Source: Planctomycetota bacterium
GTDB taxonomy: Bacteria; Planctomycetota; Planctomycetia; Planctomycetales; Planctomycetaceae
Reading direction: 5' to 3'
Assembly (NCBI GenBank): GCA_014584345.1
Contig: JACTNB010000008.1
Location: 62,001 to 126,000 of the forward strand
Length of the DNA: 64,000 nucleotides
Below, piece after piece: positions 1 through 9,593 of this stretch (its first letter is position 1; every line of letters begins with the position of its first letter). The notes under the pieces were generated by a model. That model had not been told where the DNA came from and made no database searches. It saw only the letters and a list, made by a program, of their open reading frames with translations. A program made the position numbers and the translations under genes.

Positions 1-439
1 CCAGTTCCAGAGGTGCGACGACAATCGCCACCCGATCCTCGTCCTCCAGGTCGAGTTGACGCGTGAGGCGATCGATCACTTCCTGTGGCTGATCGCTCAC
101 GATCCGTTCCGGACCGGAGGAATTGGCCAGTCTCAAATTCGAAAACGCGGCGGAACGCGTCATCAGAAAGCTGATCAGGTGATCGTTTTCGGCGGAATCC
201 CAGAAATCCTGCAGTTCTGGCCGGGCGTCCCGCGGGGTAATAATCAGCGGTCGCGTAATCCGAATTTCGCCCTGCCGCAACTTTACGGGCTGGCCCGGCT
301 GATTCGAGGTGAGCACGAGATAATAACGGAGTTCCGATTCCCCAAAGGTGAAGAGCGTGTAAGGGATGTTGCGGACAATTCGCACCGAATTCCACAGAAA
401 CCGCAGATACTGCTCTTCATCGTACTGATTAAAATCCAT
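1..439 (-). CDS. Unknown conserved-looking protein, 5' part only
   Basis: An open frame runs leftward from an ATG at 439 and leaves the window at base 1 without a stop, giving about 146 N-terminal residues (begins MDFNQYDEEQYLRFLWNSV). The segment is acidic and well mixed, with no signal peptide or membrane span, so the product is probably cytosolic. A short run near residues 120-145 (DQPQEVIDRL, then an acidic stretch and VAIVVAPLEL) ends the visible part. Codon use is like the neighbouring genes and the frame is open throughout, which is why I call it real. I do not recognise the family. There is no clear Shine-Dalgarno sequence before the ATG. Confidence 0.6.
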   Translation of the reverse strand, partial: MDFNQYDEEQYLRFLWNSVRIVRNIPYTLFTFGESELRYYLVLTSNQPGQPVKLRQGEIRITRPLIITPRDARPELQDFWDSAENDHLISFLMTRSAAFSNLRLANSSGPERIVSDQPQEVIDRLTRQLDLEDEDRVAIVVAPLEL

Positions 440-754
440 AGAGTTCTAGTTTCATTGCATGGGACGATTTCAGAAACATCGGAATCGGTGCGACAATTGG
501 CTGCCAGGCATGTCGTCGCACGCGAGGCAAACGCGGGCCCCTTCCGGGCCTGTGCCCCGCTTCAACGACCCTGACGAGGCATTCTGGATCATCACGAGTC
601 GCTTTTCAAGGTTGACAAACAGCCCCGCGCGTGGAATAGTTCGCATCGCATGGGCGGTAATGCAACCGGTTGTTCCCGAGCAACCCGCGCACCGCAACGT
701 TGTTACACATCAGTGTTATCTCGGGCGAATCAGCAATTCAAGAAGGACAGCAAC
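440..754. other. Intergenic region between divergent genes
   Basis: No gene is supported here. It separates a leftward and a rightward gene, so it should hold both promoters. A TTGACA at 612-617, followed 17 bases later by AATAGT, is listed separately as a weak promoter candidate. Confidence 0.5.
612..640 (+). promoter_or_regulatory. Candidate sigma-70-type promoter for the H1-like gene
   Basis: TTGACA (612-617) is a perfect -35 hexamer; after a 17-base spacer the -10 position reads AATAGT, a poor match to TATAAT. It lies about 115 bases upstream of the small basic protein gene. The evidence is sequence matching alone. Confidence 0.25.
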
Positions 755-1018
755 ATGAGTGGGCCGATTATCAGAACCGGCGCGACGCCGGAATTTTCCG
801 CCGGCTGGGATCGGATTTTTGGAGAGAATGCCGAGAAAAAAGCGACCGGGAAAGGCCGCAGCAAGACATCGGCCAGTAAAAAATCGGCCAGCAACAAGCC
901 GATCGGCAAGGCGGTGCAACCCAGCAAAGTCAGCAGCAAAAAGGCGGCTCCCAAGCCGGCTGCCAAAAAAGCACCCGCTAAAAAGGCAGCAGCCAAAAAA
1001 GCCGCCAAGAAAAAATAA
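755..1018 (+). CDS. Small histone-H1-like basic protein
   Basis: Predicted 87 residues. The first 25 residues (MSGPIIRTGATPEF...WDRIFG) form a short mixed head; from residue 28 on the sequence is almost only Lys, Ala, Ser and Pro, ending in repeated KKAA/KKAP units, like the C-terminal tail of histone H1 and of bacterial H1-like proteins such as HctA/Hc1 and AlgP. The likely role is binding nucleic acid through the charged tail; this is inference from composition. The start at 755 follows an AAGGA ribosome site by about 8 bases; a longer frame from 650 has no such site. The head segment is not H1-like and may be a planctomycete-specific module. Confidence 0.8.
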   Translation: MSGPIIRTGATPEFSAGWDRIFGENAEKKATGKGRSKTSASKKSASNKPIGKAVQPSKVSSKKAAPKPAAKKAPAKKAAAKKAAKKK

Positions 1019-1205
1019 GGGGACCAGGTAACTCCCGCGCGGTTCCCGCGAGACCGTTCCAACTACGGATCTCCCCCGAAACGGATCGTGCAGATCCACG
1101 GAGAGAGAACCGGGGTGCCCCTGTTCCCCTGGCGGGCTTGCAGGGACCCCAGGCGAGCGTCGCCGCTGTTTCATGCCAGGCAGAAGGGGACGCGTGGACT
1201 TCCCA

Positions 1206-2852
1206 ATGAAACCCTCCAGTGCCGAAACCTCGACATCCGCCCCCGGATTGCCCGCGCGCTTGCGGAAAGTTCTTGCCCGTCCGGAATGGACGGGGCTGTG
1301 CACTCTTTGGGGAATTCTGGTCGCCTGGTCGTTGGCGCGCGCCTTCATTCCAGGCGTCAACGAACCCCATTATTTCTGCAAGGCCAAATACTGGTGGAAC
1401 CCCGAATGGTGCGCGGGCGATTTCTTTCTCGCCTCCTCGAACCCGCATCTCGTGTTCTATCTGACCTTCGGCTGGCTGACGCGTTTTTTCTCCCTGGAAA
1501 TCACCGCCTTCATCGCCCGTCTACTGTCACTGCTGGTGGTCGCGCGCGGGTGGCAGGTGATGAGCCGCCTGCTGCTGCCACGTCTCGATTTGCAGGCACT
1601 CGCGCTGGTACTGTTGCTCCTGTGTCAATCGCTGGTCAATTTCTCCGGCGAATGGCTGGTGGGAGGCGTGGAATCGAAGGTACTCGCATACGGCCTGGGT
1701 TTCTGGGCCATCGGAACCGCCGCAACGGGAAAAGGCATTCAGGCTGCGTGCCTGCTGGGAGGAGCCACGTCCTTTCATCCCCTGGTGGGCATCTGGTTGA
1801 CACTCTGCGTTTTGGGAGGCGTCGCCTGGAGTTGGCGGGATTGGAGTTCACTTCCGTCTCGTGGAAGCGGGCAGGGCTCGTCGCCACGATATCTTCGGCA
1901 GTACGGGGGGATCGTGACCTGCTGGTTGTTGTGGAGTTTGCCCGGGCTGATACCTGCCCTGTGGATGTTGCTGGAACCCGTTTCGCCGCGGACTCGCTTT
2001 GCGGGTGATTATCTGCAGGTGTATTACCGCCTGAAACATCATCTCGATCCCATGGAATTCCCCTGGTGGCGCTACGCTGCCTATGCGGGCATGGGACTGT
2101 TGGTGTGGGTTTGTCATATCCGGATGAAGCAGACCGTCCAACGGCAGTCCCGGGAACTGCCTTTCGCCTGGAAGTTCATGATCGGCGTGTTGTTGATAAG
2201 TGTCCTGATTGCAGTGACGGGAGTGCTGCTGGGCTTGCGATTCGGGCTTCCGGAGCAAATGCCCGCATTCACATTGCGATTAAAGCTGTTGAAGTTTTAT
2301 CCGTTTCGCATCTTTGACCTCTTGCTGCCGGTCCTGCTTTCGATACTGGCATGTGCGTACGGTCTGGCTTCGTCCCCCTCATCGGAAACGCGCGCGAAAA
2401 AACTTCGGGTACTCCTGGCAAGTTTGCTACTCGCCGGATTGTTGTCCCCCTTTCCCGCGAGGAATTCCTCGCGTCTGTCGGACTCGAAGCGGCAGGCCTG
2501 GCTGGAAACCTGCGACTGGATCCGCACCCACACGCCTCCCGACGCTTTAATTCAAACTCCCCGCCTGGCCTGGGGATTCAAGTGGTTCGCCGAGCGGGCG
2601 GAATATGTCAACTACAAGGATTGCCCCCAGGAGTCTTCCGGTATCGTCGAGTGGAATCGCCGCTTGCTGCTGCTGCGGGAATGGGGCCAGTCCTCCCATG
2701 CCAACGATCAAGTCTATTCCAGGGAAGAAACCGCGGACCTGGCGTCCCGCACGGGCATCGCGTATCTCGTTGCCGATCGCCTGGGACCATTCGCGCAACC
2801 CCCCGTGTTTCGGAATCAGTATTATCGCGTCTATGCCCTGAGAGAGGAATAG
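1206..2852 (+). CDS. Multi-spanning membrane protein, glycosyltransferase-C-like layout
   Basis: About 548 residues with roughly ten hydrophobic spans between residues 25 and 420, then a soluble tail of about 130 residues that includes CDWIRTHTPPDALIQTP and FAERAEYVNYKDCPQ. This arrangement, many spans followed by a soluble C-terminal domain beginning with a W-I-x-x-x-T-P-P segment, resembles planctomycete membrane proteins with a DUF6798-type tail and, more loosely, GT-C glycosyltransferases. No catalytic motif can be named, so function is open. The start is uncertain: ATG at 1206 is preferred to ATG at 1173 because the 11 extra residues are Arg-rich and lack a better ribosome site. It stands alone, 150 bases before the next gene. 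Confidence 0.75.
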   Translation: MKPSSAETSTSAPGLPARLRKVLARPEWTGLCTLWGILVAWSLARAFIPGVNEPHYFCKAKYWWNPEWCAGDFFLASSNPHLVFYLTFGWLTRFFSLEITAFIARLLSLLVVARGWQVMSRLLLPRLDLQALALVLLLLCQSLVNFSGEWLVGGVESKVLAYGLGFWAIGTAATGKGIQAACLLGGATSFHPLVGIWLTLCVLGGVAWSWRDWSSLPSRGSGQGSSPRYLRQYGGIVTCWLLWSLPGLIPALWMLLEPVSPRTRFAGDYLQVYYRLKHHLDPMEFPWWRYAAYAGMGLLVWVCHIRMKQTVQRQSRELPFAWKFMIGVLLISVLIAVTGVLLGLRFGLPEQMPAFTLRLKLLKFYPFRIFDLLLPVLLSILACAYGLASSPSSETRAKKLRVLLASLLLAGLLSPFPARNSSRLSDSKRQAWLETCDWIRTHTPPDALIQTPRLAWGFKWFAERAEYVNYKDCPQESSGIVEWNRRLLLLREWGQSSHANDQVYSREETADLASRTGIAYLVADRLGPFAQPPVFRNQYYRVYALREE

Positions 2853-3003
2853 TCTCCGAGCGAGGGGACTTGTCCGGCGGGAACGTTTCCCCTGATCGGA
2901 TCGCTTCTGCGCCAGCCAGGATTCCGTTACATTTGAAGGTGGTGGCGGCCCCGCGGTTGCCGGGTAATCTGTTTCCTTACACTTGTTGATGGAATGACCC
3001 ACG

Positions 3004-3867
<864 letters not shown>

Positions 3868-4299
3868 GCGTTGCCACGCCTGCACGACCGTGAATTTTTC
3901 GTAGGGGACGTTGTGGGTACCATGCATTTGGTATCCAAGCAGAATTTCAGTCATGGCACAGGGTGCTCCATTTTTCCGGCATTCAATTCATTCACGACCT
4001 CCGCGTGGAATCCGGCGGTCCGGCCGCGTCCGCAATAGATCCCGGAAAAGGCGCCAAAGTGGACTACTCCCCTTCGGTCGGGCATCCGCGGGCCAGGGCC
4101 TGCCCGCGGTTTGGATGCATCGGGATCGGAGATGTCAACCTTGCCGAGTGCAAATTCCGGCCTGTTTTTTTTGTCTGAAAAAGGCGGGCCAATACAGCTT
4201 CCCACAGCCTTGATCGGAGCATAAAATCTGGCTTGTTGTCCTGTTCAACACGAAGGTAATCCACCACGGGCCTGGCCCGTTTCCTATATCGAGTAGCCC
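3868..4299. other. Intergenic region, nothing recognised
   Basis: About 430 bases between two rightward genes. Short frames exist on both strands, but none has convincing composition plus a ribosome site. No hairpin with a T tract was seen. It should contain the promoter of the DUF2617 gene. Confidence 0.4.
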
Positions 4300-4845
4300 A
4301 TGAAGTTTTCGATTACCCGTCCCGAAACGACGGAACTTGCGATCAGCCTGTTTGCCCGCCCGCTGCATCCGGAACTGTTCGAAACCAGCGAACGATACGA
4401 GCATCAGGGCAGGCACTACCAGGCCAGCGTGCAACTCACCGCCTTTGGGCATGTGGTTGAGTTTTGCGTCGGCGACCATTTCATTACCGAGGTGTTGGAC
4501 ACCAAAATGGCCGTCCTCCCACGCATCAAGCGCCTCTGCCTGTACTCCACCGAAAACACCCGAAATCTGAAATATACCCTCGACGGCGGCCAGACCGTGC
4601 GGATTTGCCTTGAATGCGAATACCTGGCCCCCGATATCTTTCGCCGCGTGGAGCAGGAATACTGGAAGGATGCCCAATCCGCCAACCTGTCACATCTGAT
4701 CGGCAGCAAGCACGAGCAGGAATCGCTGGGACTCAGCTTTATCCGCGTGGATCCTTCCGAAGAAGCCTTCGGCGTACACACGTTCCACTTGTTCCCGGAC
4801 GAATACGCCATCTTGAAAACGCAGTCTCTCTTCACGATCGCCTGA
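4300..4845 (+). CDS. DUF2617 family protein
   Basis: 181 residues, soluble, without signal peptide. The order of conserved features (ISLFARPLHPELF near residue 14, HVVEFCVGDHFITEV near 50, FRRVEQEYWKDAQ near 112, HTFPxxxAxLKTQSLF at the end) matches the DUF2617 family, small proteins of unknown function scattered in planctomycetes and actinobacteria. The family is unstudied as far as I know, so no role is assigned. Length is about usual for the family. The ribosome site before ATG 4300 is weak (GAGTAG). It is a single gene with about 330 empty bases on its right. Confidence 0.75.
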   Translation: MKFSITRPETTELAISLFARPLHPELFETSERYEHQGRHYQASVQLTAFGHVVEFCVGDHFITEVLDTKMAVLPRIKRLCLYSTENTRNLKYTLDGGQTVRICLECEYLAPDIFRRVEQEYWKDAQSANLSHLIGSKHEQESLGLSFIRVDPSEEAFGVHTFHLFPDEYAILKTQSLFTIA

Positions 4846-5176
4846 TCGCACCGCCGCAAAACGACCCGCGTTCGCCAGTATGCGGGCCCCGTTGGCGCAC
4901 CCTCTGGAAACACGCGCTCCGTCGCGGGGATTTCCTCCTGACCGCTCCCGGTGGCATGTTGCCTGATTGCAACATCTCAGAAAAGTAAGTCCATTCCGCG
5001 CGCTCGACGATTTGCCACGGAAACGCGGGGAACGCCGGGTTTCTCGGCGCGCGCCTCTTGCATCTGCCTGTTCCTGGTGCCTAACCTCGAAAAAAAACAG
5101 CCGACTTCCAGGCCATCGGGTTTACAGCACATTTGCACGGCGTGCACCATAGCCGCCAACATTCAAGGATTCCGCC
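4846..5176. other. Intergenic region, nothing recognised
   Basis: About 330 bases. A small hairpin (TGTTGC/GCAACA arms around 4958-4975) is too weak to call a terminator. It must contain the promoter of the secreted protein that follows. Confidence 0.35.
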
Positions 5177-6187
5177 ATGCACGACACCCCTTCCCTTCCG
5201 CAGTGGAAAAAAGACTGGGCATTCTGGTTTCGTCTCAGCATGATCACCTGCCTGCTGGTCTGGTCCAGTATTTCCCGTGCGGTGGAACTCGAGAGCCCAC
5301 GCCCCGAACAGGCAACGGACCTTCCGGTATTGATCAATCCGGACGCCACGGAGGAAGAAAACCAGGCACCTCCGGCTGTTAAGGAAGGGGCTTCGGACTT
5401 GCGACAACTCCCGCTTCCCCGCTCGGGCGAGATGCCCGTCAGGCCACAGACTTCGGATACCCCGACCGTCCCCGGCGAACTGATGCCTCTCCCGCTCCCC
5501 TCCTCCACGGAAAACAAACGCCCCGAGCCTGGCAATGCCCCCCAGGTCGCTAGCGAGAGCGAAGCCGCGCAACGCCCCACCTGGAAAATGCTCATTACTC
5601 CCGGTGCCAGCCATGCCGCCTCCGTGGCTAGTCAGCCTCGGCTGGTCACCTTCGAACTCGATCCCACCACCGGTTTGATGACGGGCAGCCCCACGGAATT
5701 GCCAGTGCAATTCGGGCCCGACCCCAACGATACCCTGGCAATCGCCGAACACCATTCAGGCGAAGGCGGGACCAGCGAACGGCATCCCCGGATCGTGACT
5801 CAGCCCGAGTCCCCCGTCCCGGGGAAGAGCTACGAGAGTGTTTATAATTCGATTCCCTACAGCCGTGCGGAATATCTGGCCAATCCGGCCTATCGCCATG
5901 AAGCCACGATGGAAATGTTATTCGGACATCTGCGGCCCACCACGATTCACAAGCACGACACGCCGCGACGCATCTATAATTTGCCACAAATTCACGAAGA
6001 TCCCCGACCCATTGCTCCGGCAATGCCCTTGTCCTGGTATAGCCCGTACTTCGGGCCAGGTCGCTATTACGCACCGGGTTACGGGCTCGGCTGGACTCCG
6101 AACTCTACTTACCGCCGTTACCAGACAACGTATGGCCCGTTGTTCAATTCATACTATCAGCCGTTGACCCGCCCCTGGGGCTGGTGA
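5177..6187 (+). CDS. Secreted or membrane-anchored proline-rich protein
   Basis: 336 residues. A single hydrophobic helix at about 17-36 (FRLSMITCLLVWSSISRA) acts as signal peptide or anchor and is followed by a long Pro/Glu/Ser-rich, probably disordered region (37-200). The last 60 residues are rich in Tyr, Gly and Pro (YYAPGYGLGW...YYQPLTRPWGW), a pattern common in planctomycete surface proteins. Start 5177 is supported by AAGGA about 8 bases upstream. No known domain is recognisable. Its stop is only ten bases from the stop of the convergent hydrolase gene, leaving no room for a separate terminator. Confidence 0.75.
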   Translation: MHDTPSLPQWKKDWAFWFRLSMITCLLVWSSISRAVELESPRPEQATDLPVLINPDATEEENQAPPAVKEGASDLRQLPLPRSGEMPVRPQTSDTPTVPGELMPLPLPSSTENKRPEPGNAPQVASESEAAQRPTWKMLITPGASHAASVASQPRLVTFELDPTTGLMTGSPTELPVQFGPDPNDTLAIAEHHSGEGGTSERHPRIVTQPESPVPGKSYESVYNSIPYSRAEYLANPAYRHEATMEMLFGHLRPTTIHKHDTPRRIYNLPQIHEDPRPIAPAMPLSWYSPYFGPGRYYAPGYGLGWTPNSTYRRYQTTYGPLFNSYYQPLTRPWGW

Positions 6188-6196
6188 ACCGAATGC

Positions 6197-7096
6197 TCAG
6201 TCGGCTTCGAGAAAGGTTCTTAGTTCCTTCAACAGTTCTTCGGGCTCTTCCTCGAACAGGTAATGCCCTGCCTGTTCGAAGCGGCGTACGCGGGCTTGCG
6301 GAAATCGCTGCTCGAATTCGGCGAGAAAATGCGGCGTGAAACACCAGTCGCGCATTCCCCAGGGCAACAGCACCGGCTTGTCCGCCAGCAAGCCGAGACG
6401 CTCCTCGACCCCCCGTAGCGTGGCATAGCTGGGATGACTTTCCACCAGGGGAATATCCTTAACGAAGCGATCCACTGCGATCCGGTTCCGCCAGGAATCG
6501 TAAGGAGCCAGATAGCCCCGCCGCACCAGGGGACTCAACGGCCGCGCCTTATTGACAGCCATTGTCAATGCCGCGCGGGAAAACAGATTGAATCCCCGAA
6601 CTCCCCAGGTTCCCAGCCCGGGGATCCGGCAGGCGGCAATCCGCCAGGGAATCCGTCGCGAGCGATACGCCGCGGTGTTCATCAAGACCAGCCGCCGAAA
6701 ACGCGCCGGCAGGTTACCCGCCACGCCCGTCCCGATGGCCCCACCCCAATCGTGCGCCACCAGCGTGATCTCTTTCAGATCCAGGTGTTCCACCAACTCC
6801 CGAAGATTCGCCATGTGCCGGGATAGACGGTACTCGTACTGCTGGGGTTTGTCCGACAACCCGCAGCCGATGTGATCCACCGCCACGCACCGATAATCCT
6901 GCCGCAACTCGCGAATCAGATTCCGCCAGGCGAAACTCCAGGTCGGATTCCCATGCACGAACAACAGCACCGGCCCCGTCCCTTCATCGACGTAGTGATA
7001 ATTAGCGCCAGGCAAGGGCAAGAAATGCGAACGGAAGGGATATTGGCGTTCCAGGCCCCACTCGCGGATGCAGGGATGTGGTGTCATGTCATTCAT
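6197..7096 (-). CDS. Alpha/beta hydrolase, haloalkane dehalogenase-like
   Basis: 299 residues. HGNPTWS (48-54) is the oxyanion-hole motif of the haloalkane dehalogenase/OleB branch, and VAHDWGG (113-119) places Asp116, not Ser, at the nucleophile position, as in dehalogenases, epoxide-hydrolase relatives and OleB beta-lactone decarboxylases. GHYLFEEEPEEL near 277 supplies the catalytic His. The substrate cannot be read from sequence. The ATG overlaps the stop of the BioF-like gene by one base (TGATG), so the two are translationally coupled. The partner enzyme makes or handles a beta-keto product, which is compatible with an OleB-like role, but oleA, oleC and oleD are absent from the window. 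Confidence 0.85.
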   Translation of the reverse strand: MNDMTPHPCIREWGLERQYPFRSHFLPLPGANYHYVDEGTGPVLLFVHGNPTWSFAWRNLIRELRQDYRCVAVDHIGCGLSDKPQQYEYRLSRHMANLRELVEHLDLKEITLVAHDWGGAIGTGVAGNLPARFRRLVLMNTAAYRSRRIPWRIAACRIPGLGTWGVRGFNLFSRAALTMAVNKARPLSPLVRRGYLAPYDSWRNRIAVDRFVKDIPLVESHPSYATLRGVEERLGLLADKPVLLPWGMRDWCFTPHFLAEFEQRFPQARVRRFEQAGHYLFEEEPEELLKELRTFLEAD

Positions 7097-8349
7097 CAGG
7101 TATGCTCTCCGCGCTGCAGGCGAATCAGTCGTGCCGCCAGTTCCTCAATGGCCTGATCGGGATGGGACAGCGATAGCGAAATCCGCAGGCGCGAGGTGTT
7201 GCGTGGCACCGTGGGGGGGCGCACGGCTCCCACCAGAAAGCCGGCTTGCTCCAGTTCGCGTCCCATTTCCAGTGTGCGCAACGGATCCGCCAGCACCAGG
7301 GGAATAATCGGGCACTCATCTGCCCCCAGCAGTTGCAACCCCGCTTCCCGCAACCGTTCTCGCAATGTTCGACTTTTCTGCCGCAGCCGCGTGCATTGAT
7401 CGGGATGCTGCTCCAGCAAGTTCAGCGCGGCCGTTGCAGCCGCGCAATTGGCGATCGCCAATCCGGTGGCAAACATGGCCGGTCGAGCCGCGTTCCATAA
7501 CAGGGAGATCAACTCTCGCGACCCCACTACAAAGCCCCCTTGCGCTCCCAGGGCCTTACTCAGCGTGCCAATGCGGGCGGCGATCCGCCGTGCCAGCACC
7601 GGCCGTAATTCGGGATGTTCCTCGCCCACCTCCGCAAGTTGCCCTTGCCCTCCCGGGCCAAAGACCCCCGTGGCATGCGCCTCGTCACAAATCAGGCAGG
7701 CATCATACCTTTCGGCCAAGTCGAGCAGTTCGGGCAGCGGGGCCGGCATCCCCTCCATGCCAAACACGGTTTCCGTGACGATCCAGGTTCGCGTGTCGGA
7801 GCCCCGGGGCTTCCGCAATTCCCGCTCCAGAGTCGATAAATCGTCGTGACGATAAACCCGCAGCCTGGCCCCGGAGAGTCGACAGCCATCCACAAGGCAC
7901 GCATGATTCAACTTGTCGCAGTAAATCGTATCCCCGGGTTCCACCAGAGTGGAGACGGTCCCCATGCAAGCCGCATAACCCGAGGAAAACAACAAAGCCC
8001 GCTCCGCCTTTTCAAACCGCGCCAGCACCAGGCTCAAGCGTTCATGCTCCACCGTCCAGCCCGAGATCAGCATGCTGGCACGAGCCCCCACACCGTAACG
8101 TGCAACCGCGGACTGGGTCGCGTCAATCACGGCGGGATGCCGCGACATCCCCAGGTAATCGTTATTGGAGAAGTCCCAGAGTTCCCGCTGGGCCAGTCGG
8201 CAACGGCCTGCCGCGAGTGGCTCGACGACACGCTGCTGCCGCAATAACCCCTCGGCTTCGATCCGTTCGAGCCGCGTTGCGATACGCGTGGAAAGCGAGG
8301 TACTCCGGGTCGCCTCCGCACGTAGGCCATCGTCGTGCGCGTCGCTCAC
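7096..8349 (-). CDS. bioF: Alpha-oxoamine synthase, BioF-like
   Basis: 417 residues from a GTG start. A PLP-dependent aminotransferase class II enzyme of the alpha-oxoamine synthase family: FSNNDYLG (60-67), CDEAHATG (221-228) with the PLP-pyridine Asp222, and GTLSKALGAQGG (261-272) with the Schiff-base Lys265. The best match is 8-amino-7-oxononanoate synthase, which condenses pimeloyl-ACP/CoA with alanine in biotin synthesis. The frame is open far upstream, but the GTG at 8349 makes a GTGA overlap with the stop of the peptidase gene, and the upstream extension is antisense-type sequence, so this start is favoured. No bioA, bioB or bioD lies nearby, so a different acyl-CoA/amino-acid pair remains possible. 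Confidence 0.88.
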   Translation of the reverse strand: MSDAHDDGLRAEATRSTSLSTRIATRLERIEAEGLLRQQRVVEPLAAGRCRLAQRELWDFSNNDYLGMSRHPAVIDATQSAVARYGVGARASMLISGWTVEHERLSLVLARFEKAERALLFSSGYAACMGTVSTLVEPGDTIYCDKLNHACLVDGCRLSGARLRVYRHDDLSTLERELRKPRGSDTRTWIVTETVFGMEGMPAPLPELLDLAERYDACLICDEAHATGVFGPGGQGQLAEVGEEHPELRPVLARRIAARIGTLSKALGAQGGFVVGSRELISLLWNAARPAMFATGLAIANCAAATAALNLLEQHPDQCTRLRQKSRTLRERLREAGLQLLGADECPIIPLVLADPLRTLEMGRELEQAGFLVGAVRPPTVPRNTSRLRISLSLSHPDQAIEELAARLIRLQRGEHT

Positions 8350-9527
8350 GTCAGTGAGATTTCGTGCTGGCTCAACCGCTCGAAGCCTTCCGCGGTGATC
8401 AGATAATTGTGTTCGATCCGCATGCCTCCAATCCCTTCGACATACGCACCCGGTTCCAGGGTCAATACGTCTCCCGCTTCCAGTACGTCCTCGCTGGCGG
8501 GTACCAGAATCGGTGCCTCGGGATGTGCCAGCCCCAAACCATGTCCGGCATGATGCAGGAACGCCTCCGCTTTCCCCGCGTCGATAAACGGTTGCTTGAC
8601 GGCCTTGTGCACATCCGCCGCCCGCGCGCCCGCCTTCAACATCGCTTCCCCGGCCCGCATCCCCGCCTGACAGATGGAAAACAACTCCAGTTGACCTGCC
8701 GTCGGCTCCGACACCGCCAGGGTATTCGTGAAATCGCCACGATACCCGCACAGCATCACCGAATAGTCGAGCACGAACAGATCTCCCGGGCGCAATCGAT
8801 ACTCGGTGGGCAGGCCCCCTTGCTTCGGTTTTTCCGGCGTCGCCGCGCGAAAATCGCCATACACCAGACCCGGCCTGCCGACCGCCGCTATCGCCGCGCT
8901 CTGGACCTCTCGGTAAATCTCCAGCTCGCTGACCCCTTCTCGCACCACTTCCCTCGCCCGAGCCTGGCCTGCTTCGCCACCTCGCATGCACAACTTCAAC
9001 AACTCTATTTCGTCGGCCTGTTTGTTCCGCCGCAGGGAACGCAGCAATGTCCCCAGGTCCACGCTACGCCTGTTCTTTCGCAGGTCCGAGGCCTCCTGAC
9101 TGGTGGAATGCGATTCGTGATCGACCGCCAGCACTTCCCAGGCAGCCAGAGGCAACCACTCGGCCTCAACCGCTCCCGGGCGACCGTACAAGCGTTCGGA
9201 AATCTTTTGCAAGGCATGCTGCAGTGCGTGATCCCGGTTGAGCACCGAATGCTTATGATCGTACCACGGCTCGACCACTTCCTCGTCCACGAATGCAGAC
9301 GACGCCGCGGAACGCAACGTGAAATTGTCCCCTAACAGAGTGGCCCCACGCTCTCGTTCCAGCAGCAGCAGTGCTCGCTCGCCATTCGAAAAACTGAGCG
9401 GGTTGACCAGGAAATTGCACAAATACTGCACATGCCGAGGGTCGGCGATCAGCAGCCACTCCACGCGCTCCGGCACCGCTTTCCACAACCGTTCCCGCCG
9501 CTGTTTGCATCCCGTTTCCGTCAGCAT
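8346..9527 (-). CDS. M24 family Xaa-Pro aminopeptidase-like protein
   Basis: 393 residues with the two-domain creatinase/prolidase layout: an N-terminal creatinase-like domain (1-170) and a C-terminal pita-bread catalytic domain. All five metal ligands can be placed: Asp254 and Asp265 (VLDYSVMLCGYRGDFTNT), His329 (HHAGHGLGLAHPE), Glu358 (LTLEPGAY) and Glu372 (GMRIEHN). Members cut the bond before proline in peptides, using two Mn or Co ions. It is the first gene of a leftward operon whose next member overlaps it by four bases. A 17-base palindrome sits 33 bases upstream of its ATG. Confidence 0.88.
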   Translation of the reverse strand: MLTETGCKQRRERLWKAVPERVEWLLIADPRHVQYLCNFLVNPLSFSNGERALLLLERERGATLLGDNFTLRSAASSAFVDEEVVEPWYDHKHSVLNRDHALQHALQKISERLYGRPGAVEAEWLPLAAWEVLAVDHESHSTSQEASDLRKNRRSVDLGTLLRSLRRNKQADEIELLKLCMRGGEAGQARAREVVREGVSELEIYREVQSAAIAAVGRPGLVYGDFRAATPEKPKQGGLPTEYRLRPGDLFVLDYSVMLCGYRGDFTNTLAVSEPTAGQLELFSICQAGMRAGEAMLKAGARAADVHKAVKQPFIDAGKAEAFLHHAGHGLGLAHPEAPILVPASEDVLEAGDVLTLEPGAYVEGIGGMRIEHNYLITAEGFERLSQHEISLT

Positions 9528-9560
9528 CGTTCACTCCAACATCAACCCTCATGGAAGTCG

Positions 9561-9577
9561 GTCAGGTAATACCTGAC
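9561..9577. promoter_or_regulatory. Perfect 17-base palindrome upstream of the peptidase operon
   Basis: GTCAGGTA and TACCTGAC flank a single central A. The one-base centre makes a stable RNA hairpin unlikely, so a dimeric DNA-binding regulator is the better explanation. It lies between trxB (whose stop is 17 bases to the right) and the start of the peptidase gene at 9527, where an operator could overlap the promoter of the three-gene operon. Confidence 0.4.
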
Positions 9578-9593
9578 GCCCAACCTGCCGCTG

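Noticed and set aside
8350..8991. Long N-terminal extension of the BioF-like protein
   Set aside because: It is antisense-type overlap with the M24 peptidase; the GTGA junction gives a normal start.
6197..9527. Olefin (oleABCD) hydrocarbon cluster
   Set aside because: Only an OleB-type hydrolase motif is present; the neighbour is a BioF-like enzyme, not OleA, and oleC and oleD are missing.
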